The position numbers were made by a program, and so were the translations under genes. Under the pieces are notes generated by a model. The model made no database searches and had not been told where the DNA came from. It saw only the letters and a program-made list of their open reading frames with translations. From Cryobacterium sp. Y29 (GTDB lineage Bacteria > Actinomycetota > Actinomycetes > Actinomycetales > Microbacteriaceae), in the NCBI RefSeq assembly GCF_002929825.1, contig NZ_PJJN01000036.1, forward strand, positions 1-64,000: a stretch of 64,000 bases of DNA. Reading direction: 5' to 3'. Below are positions 56,667-64,000 of the stretch, piece after piece; position 1 is the first letter of the stretch, and every line of letters starts with the position of its first letter.

Positions 56667-58145
56667 ATGTCTGCCCAGCCGGACGCCTACACCGAGGCTC
56701 TTCACCGCGCACTGCTGCACGCCCATGCCTGGCTTGCGTCACTACCCTCTCGCCCAATCGGCCCCCGTGTCGACGCCGATACCCTCGCCGCCCTCTCGGC
56801 CGGCCCGTTACCCTTGTCGTCGTGCGCTGCGGCCGACGTGATCGATGAACTCGCCGCCTTCGCCGAACCGGGACTCATGGCGATGCCATCCGGCCGGTTC
56901 TTCGGGTGGGTCATTGGGGGAACTTTGCCCGCCGCCCTCGCCGCCGACTGGCTGGTGACCGCGTGGGACCAGAACGCCGGAATGCGCTTCGCCACTCCCG
57001 CGGCCGCCGTGCTCGAGGAGATTGCCGCCGGCTGGCTTCTCGATCTGCTGGGGCTGCCGCCGGGAGCGGATGTCGGATTCACCACGGGCGCGACGATGGC
57101 CAATTTTGTCGGCCTCGCCGCGGCACGGCAGTGGGTTCTGGAGCGGGCCGGATGGGACCTGGACCGGGACGGCCTGGCCGGGTCGCCGCGCGTGCGGGTT
57201 TTCGTGGGGGCGGAGCGTCACGACGTCATCGATCTCGTATTGCGCTACCTCGGCCTCGGCGCACCCATCGTCGTCGACGTCGACCAGCAAGGACGATTGC
57301 GGCCAGACTCTCTGGCCGGGTTACTGTACGCCGGTTCCGGCCCGGCCATCGTCTGCCTGCAGGCTGGCAATCTGCATTCCGGAGCATCGGACCCGATGGG
57401 TATGGCGATCGACGTGGCGCACCGGCACGGAGCCTGGGTGCATGTCGATGGAGCGTTCGGCCTCTGGGCGGCAGCCAGCCCGCGCTTCCGTGACCAGGTG
57501 ACCGGCCTGGACAACGCTGATTCCTGGGCGACGGACGCCCATAAGACACTCAATGTGCCCTACGACTGCGGTGTGTCGATCGTGTCCCGGCCCGAAGTCG
57601 TGCGCAGAGTATTCGGCGTGCACACCAGCTATCTGATGGCGGCCGACGGTATTCCCGGCGATCTAGGTCCCGGTGACCCGTTCGAGAAGGTGCCCGAGCT
57701 GTCCCGACGGGCCAGGGGGGTTCCGGTCTGGGCGGCGCTCCGCTCGCTCGGCCGTATCGGCACGATCGCGCTGGTGGACGGTCTCGCAGCGAATGCGCGG
57801 AACCTCGCCGACGGCCTGCGTTTATTGCCGGGGGTTGAAGTGCTCAACGAGGTGGTGTTCACCCAGGTGTGCGTGAGTTTCGGCAGCGATGAACGCACCC
57901 GGCGGGTGACACAGCAGCTCATTACCGACAGTTCAGCCTGGATGTCGGGGTCGCGCTGGCACGACCGGGATATTCTGCGCATCTCGGTGAGCAACTGGTC
58001 GACGGATGCCGCCGATGTCGCGCTCTCCCTAGCTGCGGTGGCGCGGGCCTGCGCTGTCGTTGACACTGCCAATCTCGAAGTCGAAGATGTACGCCGTGCG
58101 GCCACATCCCGGCACCCTGACCGCGTGACCCACGATCGAGACTGA
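56667..58145 (+). CDS. PLP-dependent group II decarboxylase / aminotransferase-like protein
   Basis: A 492-residue fold-type-I PLP enzyme of the aromatic-amino-acid/glutamate decarboxylase group. VGFTTGATMANFVGLAAARQWVL binds the phosphate, PAIVCLQAGNLHSGASDPM and WVHVDGAFGLWAAAS contain the cofactor Asp, and the PLP-Lys is in SWATDAHKTLNVPYDCG. The C-terminal domain follows to VALSLAAVARAC. It probably decarboxylates an amino acid, but the substrate is unknown. ATG 56667 is chosen because the domain begins there; the frame is open far upstream without coding character. Confidence 0.87.
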   Translation: MSAQPDAYTEALHRALLHAHAWLASLPSRPIGPRVDADTLAALSAGPLPLSSCAAADVIDELAAFAEPGLMAMPSGRFFGWVIGGTLPAALAADWLVTAWDQNAGMRFATPAAAVLEEIAAGWLLDLLGLPPGADVGFTTGATMANFVGLAAARQWVLERAGWDLDRDGLAGSPRVRVFVGAERHDVIDLVLRYLGLGAPIVVDVDQQGRLRPDSLAGLLYAGSGPAIVCLQAGNLHSGASDPMGMAIDVAHRHGAWVHVDGAFGLWAAASPRFRDQVTGLDNADSWATDAHKTLNVPYDCGVSIVSRPEVVRRVFGVHTSYLMAADGIPGDLGPGDPFEKVPELSRRARGVPVWAALRSLGRIGTIALVDGLAANARNLADGLRLLPGVEVLNEVVFTQVCVSFGSDERTRRVTQQLITDSSAWMSGSRWHDRDILRISVSNWSTDAADVALSLAAVARACAVVDTANLEVEDVRRAATSRHPDRVTHDRD

Positions 58146-58159
58146 CCCCACCCCGTGAT

Positions 58160-59479
58160 TTACAGCCGGCGCACCCAGCCGGCCTCCCGCTCCTGGGCGG
58201 CCCCGTCGAGATCGAGGCCGCCGAGGGCGCCGCGCACGGCCGACGTCGAGAGCCCGGCACGGCGTGACAAATCGGCAACCGTGCGCGGCGAGCGACCGCT
58301 CAGGGCGTCGAACACGCGCACCTGATCGCTCGTGCGGGGTATCGGGCCCGGGCCGGCATCAGTGTTGGAAAAGTCCAGGGGCACCTGGATCGACCGCTCA
58401 CCAACCAGCTCGGCCATCTCGGTCGGGTTGGTCACGCACACCGCGGCGAATTCGCGAATGAGGCGATGGCAGCCAGCCGAGGTGGGGCTCGTGATCGGCC
58501 CGGGCACGGCGCCGAGCGGCCGACCCAGCGCCGACGCGTGCCCGGCGGTGTTGAGCGAGCCCGACCGCCAGCCCGCTTCCAACACGATCGTTGCTGCACT
58601 CGCTGCGGCGATCAATCTGTTTCTTTGCAGAAAGCGCCATTTCGTGGGGGCCGCTCCGCAGGGCAGCTCGGAGAGAACGGCCCCAGCGGCCACGATGCGG
58701 GTGAGCAGGGAGTCGTGGCCACTCGGGTAGAACCGGTCGACTCCCCCGGCAAGAAAAGCCACGGTAATGCCGTCACTGGCCAGTGCCGCGCGGTGGGCCA
58801 TTCCATCGATCCCGTAGGCGGCCCCGGACACCACGGCAAAACCACGGTCGACGAGCCCGGCCGAGGCCTCCATGGCGATGTGCTCGCCATAGCCGGTGGC
58901 CGCCCGGGCCCCGACCAGAGCGATCGAGTTGGGCAGCGCGGCCAGCGCGCCGGGTACCCCGCGCCACCACAGTGCCAATGGCGCATGCTGCTCCAGGTCA
59001 TCGATCGCCGCGGGCCAGAGGGTGTCCGTGGCCAGCAGGAGCCGGGCGTCGATACGGGCCGCCTGCTGCAGCGAGCGGATGACATCCCCCGAGTTGAGCC
59101 GCGGCCGCCAGCGTTGGAGACCGGCGTCGAGGGCCTGTTCCAGCTCGGCGCTCGTGTCGGCATCCACTTCGGAGGTATCGGAGCTGGGACTCGTGGCGAA
59201 GACGACATCAGGCGCGCCCGGCTCATTGGCCAACACGTCGCGTACGAGCGCACCGATGCGCACGGGGCTCCATGCCTCGAGGATGGCTGTCAGGGCCACA
59301 CTCGCGCCGAGGCTGGCCACGAGCAGGCCGGCCGTGCCGTCACCGGGTTCGGCGATGCCCGACCAGGCAGCGCGGGCGAATACCTCGCCGGCCATTGCTT
59401 CGGTGTCGACCGAAATGCCACCGCGCACGCCTGCGGTGAGCTCGCTTACCCGGATCTCGTCGAGGCCGAACAGCGTCAT
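58160..59479 (-). CDS. dprA: DNA-processing protein A
   Basis: A 439-residue DprA, which loads RecA on incoming single-stranded DNA during transformation. The Rossmann-like core has IALVGARAATGYGEHIAMEA, VVSGAAYGIDGMAHRAALASDG, VAFLAGGVDRFYPSGHDSL, RFLQRNRLIAAAS and VVLEAGWRSGSLNTA-like sequence. A C-terminal winged-helix domain is present (SGRSPRTVADLSRRAGLSTSAVRGAL). The N-terminal about 100 residues are divergent. ATG 59479 overlaps the comM stop as ATGA, giving translational coupling. Confidence 0.95.
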   Translation of the reverse strand: MTLFGLDEIRVSELTAGVRGGISVDTEAMAGEVFARAAWSGIAEPGDGTAGLLVASLGASVALTAILEAWSPVRIGALVRDVLANEPGAPDVVFATSPSSDTSEVDADTSAELEQALDAGLQRWRPRLNSGDVIRSLQQAARIDARLLLATDTLWPAAIDDLEQHAPLALWWRGVPGALAALPNSIALVGARAATGYGEHIAMEASAGLVDRGFAVVSGAAYGIDGMAHRAALASDGITVAFLAGGVDRFYPSGHDSLLTRIVAAGAVLSELPCGAAPTKWRFLQRNRLIAAASAATIVLEAGWRSGSLNTAGHASALGRPLGAVPGPITSPTSAGCHRLIREFAAVCVTNPTEMAELVGERSIQVPLDFSNTDAGPGPIPRTSDQVRVFDALSGRSPRTVADLSRRAGLSTSAVRGALGGLDLDGAAQEREAGWVRRL

Positions 59480-61011
59480 GATGTCATTCCTTTGCGTAGG
59501 TAGAGGGCGTGACCAATTTGGTCGGGGCCGGGAATGGTGAGGCCGTCGTAGTCGGCCAGGGTCCAGGCGATGCGTAGAACCCGGTCGTAGCCGCGCATCG
59601 TGATTCCGCCGCGTTCGAGCGCCCGGTCGAGTCCTGCGGTGGTGCTCGTAGCCAGTCGAGTCGATGCGCCGCGGAGCCACGAACCCGGAACCTGGGAGTT
59701 CAGGGTCCAGGGGGTGCTGCCGAGCCGCTCGGCCGCCGCCGCACGGGCGGCGACCACACGCTTTCGGGCGGTGACGCTCGTCATCCGCTGCGTGCCGGTG
59801 GCGACGCGCAGCTGTGCGGCGGTGATGCGCTTGACGTTGAGCTGAATATCGATGCGGTCCAGCAGCGGCCCGGAGATGCGAGCAAGGTAACGGCGGCGTG
59901 TGTTGGGAGGGCACGAGCAACCGAGGTCTCCCGCACCGTACTGCCCGCAGGGGCAGGGGTTTGCTGCCATCACCAGCTGAAACCGGGCCGGAAAATGGGC
60001 GACGGCGTTGGCGCGGTGAATGCTGATCCAGCCGGATTCCAGGGGCTGGCGCAGGGCGTCGAGCACCGGGGACGCGAATTCGGGGGCCTCATCGAGAAAG
60101 AGAACGCCGTGCGAGGCCTGCGACGCGGCCCCCGGCCGAATCTGTCCCTTGCCACCGCCGACCATGGCCGCAGCGGTCGCCGTGTGATGTGGCGCCTCCC
60201 ACGGCGGTCGGGTGATCAGGGCTCCGCCTAATCCGAGGCCGCTGAGCGAGCGGAGGGAGCTGACCTCCAGGGAGCTCGCTGGGTCGAGGTCGGGTAGCAG
60301 TCCGGGCAGCCGGGCCGCGAGCATGGTCTTTCCGGCTCCGGGCGGGCCGAGCAGAAACACGTGGTGCCCGCCCGCGGCGGCTATCTGTAGGGCCAGAATG
60401 GCGTCGTCGTTGCCGATCACGTCTGCCAGATCGGGTTCGGCGGCCAGGCTGGCTGGCACGGTCGCTGCCAGAATGGGCTCAACCGGTATCGGCGGCAGTG
60501 TGGCGCCGTGGAAGATCGCCGCGTCACGCAATGATGCGACACCGATGACGTGAATATTGGGCACGAGTCGTGCTTCAGCCTCGTTGCCGATCGGCACCAT
60601 CACCGTTGTGTGCCCGAGGCGAGCCGCGGTCATCACACCCGGAAGAATGCCCAGCGTCGGCCGGAGCCTACCGTCGAGGGCGAGCTCGCCGAAATGCACG
60701 ACCTGACCGACCGATTTACTGGAAACGGTGCTATCGGCGGCGAGGCAAGCCAGGGCAATCGCGAGGTCGAAGCTGGCGCCGTGCTTGGGCAACGCGGCAG
60801 GCGACAGATTGATGGTGAGGCGGTGGACGGTGAGCGGGCATCCACTGTTGGTGGCCGCAGCACGCACCCGCTGGGTAGCCTGTGCGAGTGCCGCATCGGG
60901 CAGCCCGATCAAGATCATGCCGGGCAGTTGCGCCGAGATGTCGGCCTCGACCTCGACGAGTGCCCCGGTCAGTCCAAGCAGCGCTACGGCGTGGGTGCGG
61001 GCGATGCCCAT
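59476..61011 (-). CDS. comM: ComM/YifB-family Mg-chelatase-like AAA ATPase
   Basis: A 511-residue ComM homologue, a helicase promoting branch migration during natural transformation. It has an N-terminal Lon-like domain (DISAQLPGMILIGLPDAALAQ, then LTINLSPAALPKHGASFDLAIAL), Walker A FLLGPPGAGKTMLAARLPGLLPD, Walker B GVLFLDEAPEF, a sensor/zinc-like region VMAANPCPCGQYGAGDLGCSCPP and the C-terminal Mg-chelatase-like domain. The start ATG 61011 shares one base with the yraN stop. It is the middle gene of yraN-comM-dprA. Confidence 0.95.
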   Translation of the reverse strand: MGIARTHAVALLGLTGALVEVEADISAQLPGMILIGLPDAALAQATQRVRAAATNSGCPLTVHRLTINLSPAALPKHGASFDLAIALACLAADSTVSSKSVGQVVHFGELALDGRLRPTLGILPGVMTAARLGHTTVMVPIGNEAEARLVPNIHVIGVASLRDAAIFHGATLPPIPVEPILAATVPASLAAEPDLADVIGNDDAILALQIAAAGGHHVFLLGPPGAGKTMLAARLPGLLPDLDPASSLEVSSLRSLSGLGLGGALITRPPWEAPHHTATAAAMVGGGKGQIRPGAASQASHGVLFLDEAPEFASPVLDALRQPLESGWISIHRANAVAHFPARFQLVMAANPCPCGQYGAGDLGCSCPPNTRRRYLARISGPLLDRIDIQLNVKRITAAQLRVATGTQRMTSVTARKRVVAARAAAAERLGSTPWTLNSQVPGSWLRGASTRLATSTTAGLDRALERGGITMRGYDRVLRIAWTLADYDGLTIPGPDQIGHALYLRKGMTS

Positions 61012-61367
61012 CAGAACACGCCCTCGAGGTGTTCGATGACCGGTTCGCGGCCGACCGGGGCGATCACCGCGATGACGTCGAGCCGGATCTGGCGCGGCCA
61101 ACGCTCGGCCTGTACGCACCAGGCGGCGGCAAGGCGGCGCATCCGGGCCAGCTTTTTCACGGTGATGGCCTCAAACGGATGTCCGAAGCTCACGCTGCTG
61201 CGCGTCTTCACCTCGACGAACACAACAGCAGCGCCCTGTTGCACGACGAGGTCGATCTCCCCCTCTGAGCAGCGCCAATTGCGGGTCAGGATCGTGTAGC
61301 CCGCGCCCTGAAGAAAGCGTGCGGCCTGATCTTCGCCGAGTTTGCCGAGTTCGTCTTTGCGCGCCAC
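61011..61367 (-). CDS. yraN: YraN-family endonuclease-like protein
   Basis: A 118-residue protein of the UPF0102 (YraN) family with the PD-(D/E)xK nuclease fold: GKLGEDQAARFLQGAGYTIL, then NWRCSEGEIDLVVQQGAAVVFVEVKTR (Glu/Asp and ExK) and a C-terminal LDVIAV strand. Its exact substrate is unknown; the conserved location next to comM and dprA suggests DNA metabolism. The GTG at 61367 is chosen because GGAGG precedes it by 5 bases and the family normally starts MARKDELGK; the open frame continues 14 codons upstream. Confidence 0.93.
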   Translation of the reverse strand: MARKDELGKLGEDQAARFLQGAGYTILTRNWRCSEGEIDLVVQQGAAVVFVEVKTRSSVSFGHPFEAITVKKLARMRRLAAAWCVQAERWPRQIRLDVIAVIAPVGREPVIEHLEGVF

Positions 61368-61471
61368 GAGTGCCTCCGAGAACCAGAGTGACCGGTCGGG
61401 CACGGCCACGGCCGGACCGTCGCCGCATTGGTGGACAACGGCGCGCCCCCGGCGGCTGTGGAGGACGCTAT

Positions 61472-61495
61472 GGGGAACTCTGCGGGGAACTCTGC
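61472..61495. repeat. 12-bp tandem repeat between the alcohol dehydrogenase gene and yraN
   Basis: ggggaactctgc occurs at 61472-61483 and 61484-61495, flanked on both sides by ggaggacgcta. It lies in the gap 61410-61503 where no gene is seen. Confidence 0.9.
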
Positions 61496-61503
61496 GGAGG
61501 ACG

Positions 61504-62643
61504 CTACTCGGCGTGCATGACGAACAGGCGGCGCACGACTTCGCCGGCCACTAGGGCGTCGAGGCTCTCATTGAGGTCGCTGAGCGGTCGGGTGTCGGTG
61601 TGCAGCAGCTCGACGGGCAGCCGGCCGTCGCGCCACAGCTGCAGGTACGCCGGAATATCGCGGCTTGGAACCGAGTCGCCCATGTAGGAGCCGAGCAGCC
61701 GCCGCCCCATCCCAGCGAACTGCAGCGCCGGCGTGGTGATGGCCTGTTCGGGGTGTGGCAAACCGACCGAGACGAGGGCGCCGCCCCGGGTGAGGAGGGT
61801 GAGGCTTGCCTCCATCACCCGGGCGCTGCCGACCGCCTCGATGGCGAGGTCGACGCCGTCGCCCGCGTGTTGGCGCACGAGCTCGGCCGCCTGGTCGGGC
61901 GACCCGGCGTGGTGGGCACCGCAGCGGAGGGCCAGCGCCCGTTTATCGGGCAGCGGGTCGATCGCGATGACGGTGGTACCAGCCACCTGGGCGGCGGCCA
62001 TGACGGCCATCAGGCCGACCGCGCCGAGTCCGAACACGATCACCGACTGGCCGGGAGCGAGGGCGCCGGTGTTGAGCACGGCGCCGATGCCGGTGAGAGC
62101 CGCACAGCCGAACAGGGCGGCGATATCGAAGGGGACATCCGAGTCGACAGCGACGACGGATTCGCGGGCCACGACGGCGTACTGGGAGAAAGCGGAGACG
62201 CCGAGGTGGTGGTTGATCCGCTCCCCGTCGGCGCTCGCCAGCACGGCCGGGCCGTGCAGCAGGTCGCCGCTTCCGTTGGCCTCGGCGCCGCGGTGACAGA
62301 GTGCGGGACGTCCGGCCACACAGGCTCGGCAGTTGCCGCAGCTCGGCACGAAGACGAGCACGACCCGGTCGCCGACGGCCAGATCGTCCACGCCGTCACC
62401 GAGGGCGCTCACTGTGCCGGCAGCCTCGTGTCCGAGCGCCATCGGCAGGGGCCGAATGCGTGAGCCGTCAATGACCGAGAGGTCGGAGTGACACAGACTC
62501 GCGCGCTCGATGCGCACGAGCACCTCGCCGGCGCGGGGCGCAGGCACCGGAACCTGCTCGAGCGTGAGCGGGCGGCTATCGGCGTAGGGGCGCGTAGAAC
62601 CGGATTCGCGAAGGATCGCGGTGAGCATCGTTGCTGGAATCAT
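61504..62643 (-). CDS. Zinc-dependent alcohol dehydrogenase (MDR superfamily)
   Basis: A 379-residue class-III-like alcohol dehydrogenase. The catalytic zinc ligands are in IERASLCHSDLSVIDG and MALGHEAAGTV, the structural zinc cysteines are in VPSCGNCRACVAGRPALC, and the NAD motif is VIVFGLGAVGLMAVMAA. It oxidises an alcohol or reduces an aldehyde; the substrate is unknown. ATG 62643 is used, with ATG 62628 (MLTAILRESGS) also possible. It is divergent from the deazaflavin-dependent-nitroreductase-like gene across 39 bp. Confidence 0.93.
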   Translation of the reverse strand: MIPATMLTAILRESGSTRPYADSRPLTLEQVPVPAPRAGEVLVRIERASLCHSDLSVIDGSRIRPLPMALGHEAAGTVSALGDGVDDLAVGDRVVLVFVPSCGNCRACVAGRPALCHRGAEANGSGDLLHGPAVLASADGERINHHLGVSAFSQYAVVARESVVAVDSDVPFDIAALFGCAALTGIGAVLNTGALAPGQSVIVFGLGAVGLMAVMAAAQVAGTTVIAIDPLPDKRALALRCGAHHAGSPDQAAELVRQHAGDGVDLAIEAVGSARVMEASLTLLTRGGALVSVGLPHPEQAITTPALQFAGMGRRLLGSYMGDSVPSRDIPAYLQLWRDGRLPVELLHTDTRPLSDLNESLDALVAGEVVRRLFVMHAE

Positions 62644-62682
62644 TCTTCCAACCTAACGCCCGCCAAGGCGTACGCTGGGCGT

Positions 62683-63126
62683 ATGAAAATGCGCGACCGG
62701 GTGACCGACTTCGGCATGCGAACGATGAACGGTGTGCACCGCATGGTGCTGAGACTGTCGGGCGGACGCCTCGGCTGGACCATCGGCGCCATGCAGACGG
62801 TCGAACTGCACACGACCGGCCGAAGTAGCGGGCAGCGTCGGTCGACGCTGCTGACGGCGCCCGTGCACGAGGACGGAAAGTACGTGCTCGTCGCGTCGAA
62901 GGGCGGTGACCACCGGCATCCGTTCTGGTACCTCAACCTCGTCGCCGAGCCCGCCGTGGACCTGACCATTCGGGGCGTGACGCGCCCGTTTCGGGCTCGC
63001 ACCGCGTCATCCGCTGAGAAAGCCGAGCTGTGGCCGCGCATTGTAACGGCCTACGCCGGTTACGGTGCCTACCAAGGCAAAACCGACCGCGATATCCCCG
63101 TGGTCATCTGCGAACCGCGCGTCTAA
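62683..63126 (+). CDS. Deazaflavin-dependent nitroreductase (Ddn)-family protein
   Basis: A 147-residue split-barrel protein with the DDN pattern: TVELHTTGRSSGQRRSTLL, then GKYVLVASKGGDHRHPFWYLNLVAEPAVDLTI and the C-terminal LWPRIVTAYAGYGAYQGKTDRDIPVVICEP. Members use the deazaflavin F420 or FMN to reduce quinones and xenobiotics; cofactor F420 is widespread in actinobacteria. ATG 62683 has no strong ribosome binding site, and the frame upstream overlaps the divergent dehydrogenase start. It converges with the GAPDH gene across a long palindromic element. Confidence 0.9.
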   Translation: MKMRDRVTDFGMRTMNGVHRMVLRLSGGRLGWTIGAMQTVELHTTGRSSGQRRSTLLTAPVHEDGKYVLVASKGGDHRHPFWYLNLVAEPAVDLTIRGVTRPFRARTASSAEKAELWPRIVTAYAGYGAYQGKTDRDIPVVICEPRV

Positions 63127-63128
63127 TC

Positions 63129-63197
63129 GTGGACGGGGCCCGGAACACGGGCCCAGTTTATAAACTGGGCCCGTGGACGGGGCCCGGGCCCCGTCCA
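63129..63197. terminator. Nested palindromic element between convergent genes
   Basis: 63146-63175 is a perfect 30-bp palindrome centred on tttataaa, and 63174-63197 is a perfect 24-bp palindrome centred on cccggg. The sequence gtggacggggcccgg is directly repeated at 63129-63143 and 63173-63187. It probably terminates transcription from both sides. Confidence 0.75.
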
Positions 63198-63199
63198 GA

Positions 63200-64000
63200 T
63201 CACACCGGTTCGGCGACCGGCTCGGGGTTTTCGGCGGCGAGGATGGCCGGGAAGGCGGGCGCGTGCACGCCGGACATCGCTTCGAGCACTCGGATGACCT
63301 GGCAGCTGTAGCCGTATTCGTTGTCATACCACACGTACAGCACGGCCTTCTGGTCGGTGACGATGGTGGCCAGCCCGTCGACGATCCCGGCACGACGGGA
63401 GCCGAGGAAGTCGGTCGAGACCACCTCGGGCGAGTCGATGTAATCGATCTGGCGGTGCAGCGAGGAGTGCAGCGACATGGTGCGGAGGTACGAGTTGAGC
63501 TCGTCCTTATCGGTCGCGAGGGTGAGGTTGAGGTTGAGGATGGCCATCGACACGTCGGGGGTGGGTACGCGGATCGCGTTGCCGGTGAGTTTGCCGGCGA
63601 GTTCGGGCAGGGCCTTGGCAACGGCCTTGGCCGCGCCGGTCTCGGTGATGACCATGTTGAGCGCAGCCGAACGGCCTCGGCGATCGCCAGAGTGGAAATT
63701 ATCGATGAGGTTCTGATCGTTGGTGAACGAGTGCACCGTTTCGACGTGACCGTCGATGATGCCATAGCGGTCGTTGATGGCTTTGAGCACCGGAGTGATC
63801 GCGTTCGTGGTGCAGGACGCCGCGGTGATAATCCGGTCGCTCGGCAGAATGTCCGTGTGGTTGATGCCGTGCACGATGTTCTTCAGCGCGCCCTTGCCCG
63901 GCGCGGTCAAGAGAACCCGGGCAATGCCGGGGCACGTGAGGTGCTGCGACAGGCCTTCTTCGTCGCGCCACTTGCCCGTGTTGTCGACAACGATGGCGTC
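63200..64000 (-). CDS. Glyceraldehyde-3-phosphate dehydrogenase, long GapB-type, partial (N-terminus outside)
   Basis: The C-terminal 266 residues of a GAPDH, running off the window at 64000. Visible are DAIVVDNTGKWRDEEGLSQHL, the catalytic AASCTTNAITPVLKAINDRYG with its nucleophilic Cys, and the substrate-site GDRRGRSAALNMVITETGAAKAVAKALPEL, followed by VRVPTPDVSMA-like and WYDNEYGYS sequence. The insertion with TNDQNLID and an acidic tail match the long (about 480-residue) GapB type of Corynebacterium and relatives rather than the classic 335-residue GapA. GapB is often NADP-preferring and gluconeogenic; that is inferred here. Confidence 0.85.
   Translation of the reverse strand, partial: DAIVVDNTGKWRDEEGLSQHLTCPGIARVLLTAPGKGALKNIVHGINHTDILPSDRIITAASCTTNAITPVLKAINDRYGIIDGHVETVHSFTNDQNLIDNFHSGDRRGRSAALNMVITETGAAKAVAKALPELAGKLTGNAIRVPTPDVSMAILNLNLTLATDKDELNSYLRTMSLHSSLHRQIDYIDSPEVVSTDFLGSRRAGIVDGLATIVTDQKAVLYVWYDNEYGYSCQVIRVLEAMSGVHAPAFPAILAAENPEPVAEPV

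Overview
The window is a high-GC actinobacterial chromosome segment. Gene content, a GlgE-type alpha-glucan cluster, DivIVA-like coiled-coil proteins and the frequent in-frame string gcggatgc all fit the family Microbacteriaceae; a Cryobacterium-like or Leifsonia-like organism is my guess, not something the sequence proves. No rRNA gene and no CRISPR array was seen; two tRNA genes are present.

Bases 1-6913 are the accessory part. They hold the 5' end of an IS3-family transposase, a small membrane protein, an ECF-type sigma factor whose start overlaps a membrane-anchored partner gene, a divergent HxlR regulator/NAD(P)H-binding reductase pair, a GIY-YIG nuclease-fold protein of unknown role, a possible tiny membrane peptide, and an integrase plus excisionase-like gene next to the 3' end of tRNA-Arg(TCT). 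This looks like the end of an integrated element; its other end was not found here. Just beyond the tRNA (7075-8980) lie the remains of a dipeptide ABC transporter operon, collapsed by at least two deletions and a frameshift.

Bases 9100-31400 are mainly housekeeping: a thioredoxin-like protein, oligoribonuclease (orn), tRNA-His, a zincin, a DD-peptidase homologue with a degraded KTG motif, a TPP-riboswitch-led thiamine/HMP ECF transporter (ykoE-ykoD-ykoC) followed by a P-loop kinase, a YtfJ-like protein, DNA polymerase IV, a ferritin-like/VIT1 iron-manganese transporter, gatCAB, three oxidoreductases including a formaldehyde-dehydrogenase-like enzyme, ligA, mnmA and a cysteine desulfurase.

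Bases 31400-40700 are an alpha-glucan cluster: glgX (debranching) converging on glgP (phosphorylase), with glgE (maltosyltransferase) and glgB (branching) divergent from glgP and overlapping each other by 4 bp. Together they can build, branch, debranch and phosphorolyse glycogen-like glucan. Then come a cysteine-less thioredoxin/TPR protein, an odd membrane-lipoprotein fusion, a 535-residue coiled-coil protein, an AI-2E-family permease, a hydrolase and a secreted transglycosylase-like protein.

Bases 48360-61400 carry the conserved actinobacterial block read leftwards: yraN-comM-dprA, then xerC, then rpsB-tsf-pyrH-frr-cdsA and a DivIVA-like gene. A phosphoesterase, a small membrane ORF and a PLP-dependent decarboxylase sit between dprA and xerC. 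The window ends with an alcohol dehydrogenase, a deazaflavin-dependent-nitroreductase-like protein and a truncated GAPDH of the long GapB type. Short tandem repeats of 11-28 bp recur between and inside genes across the whole window.
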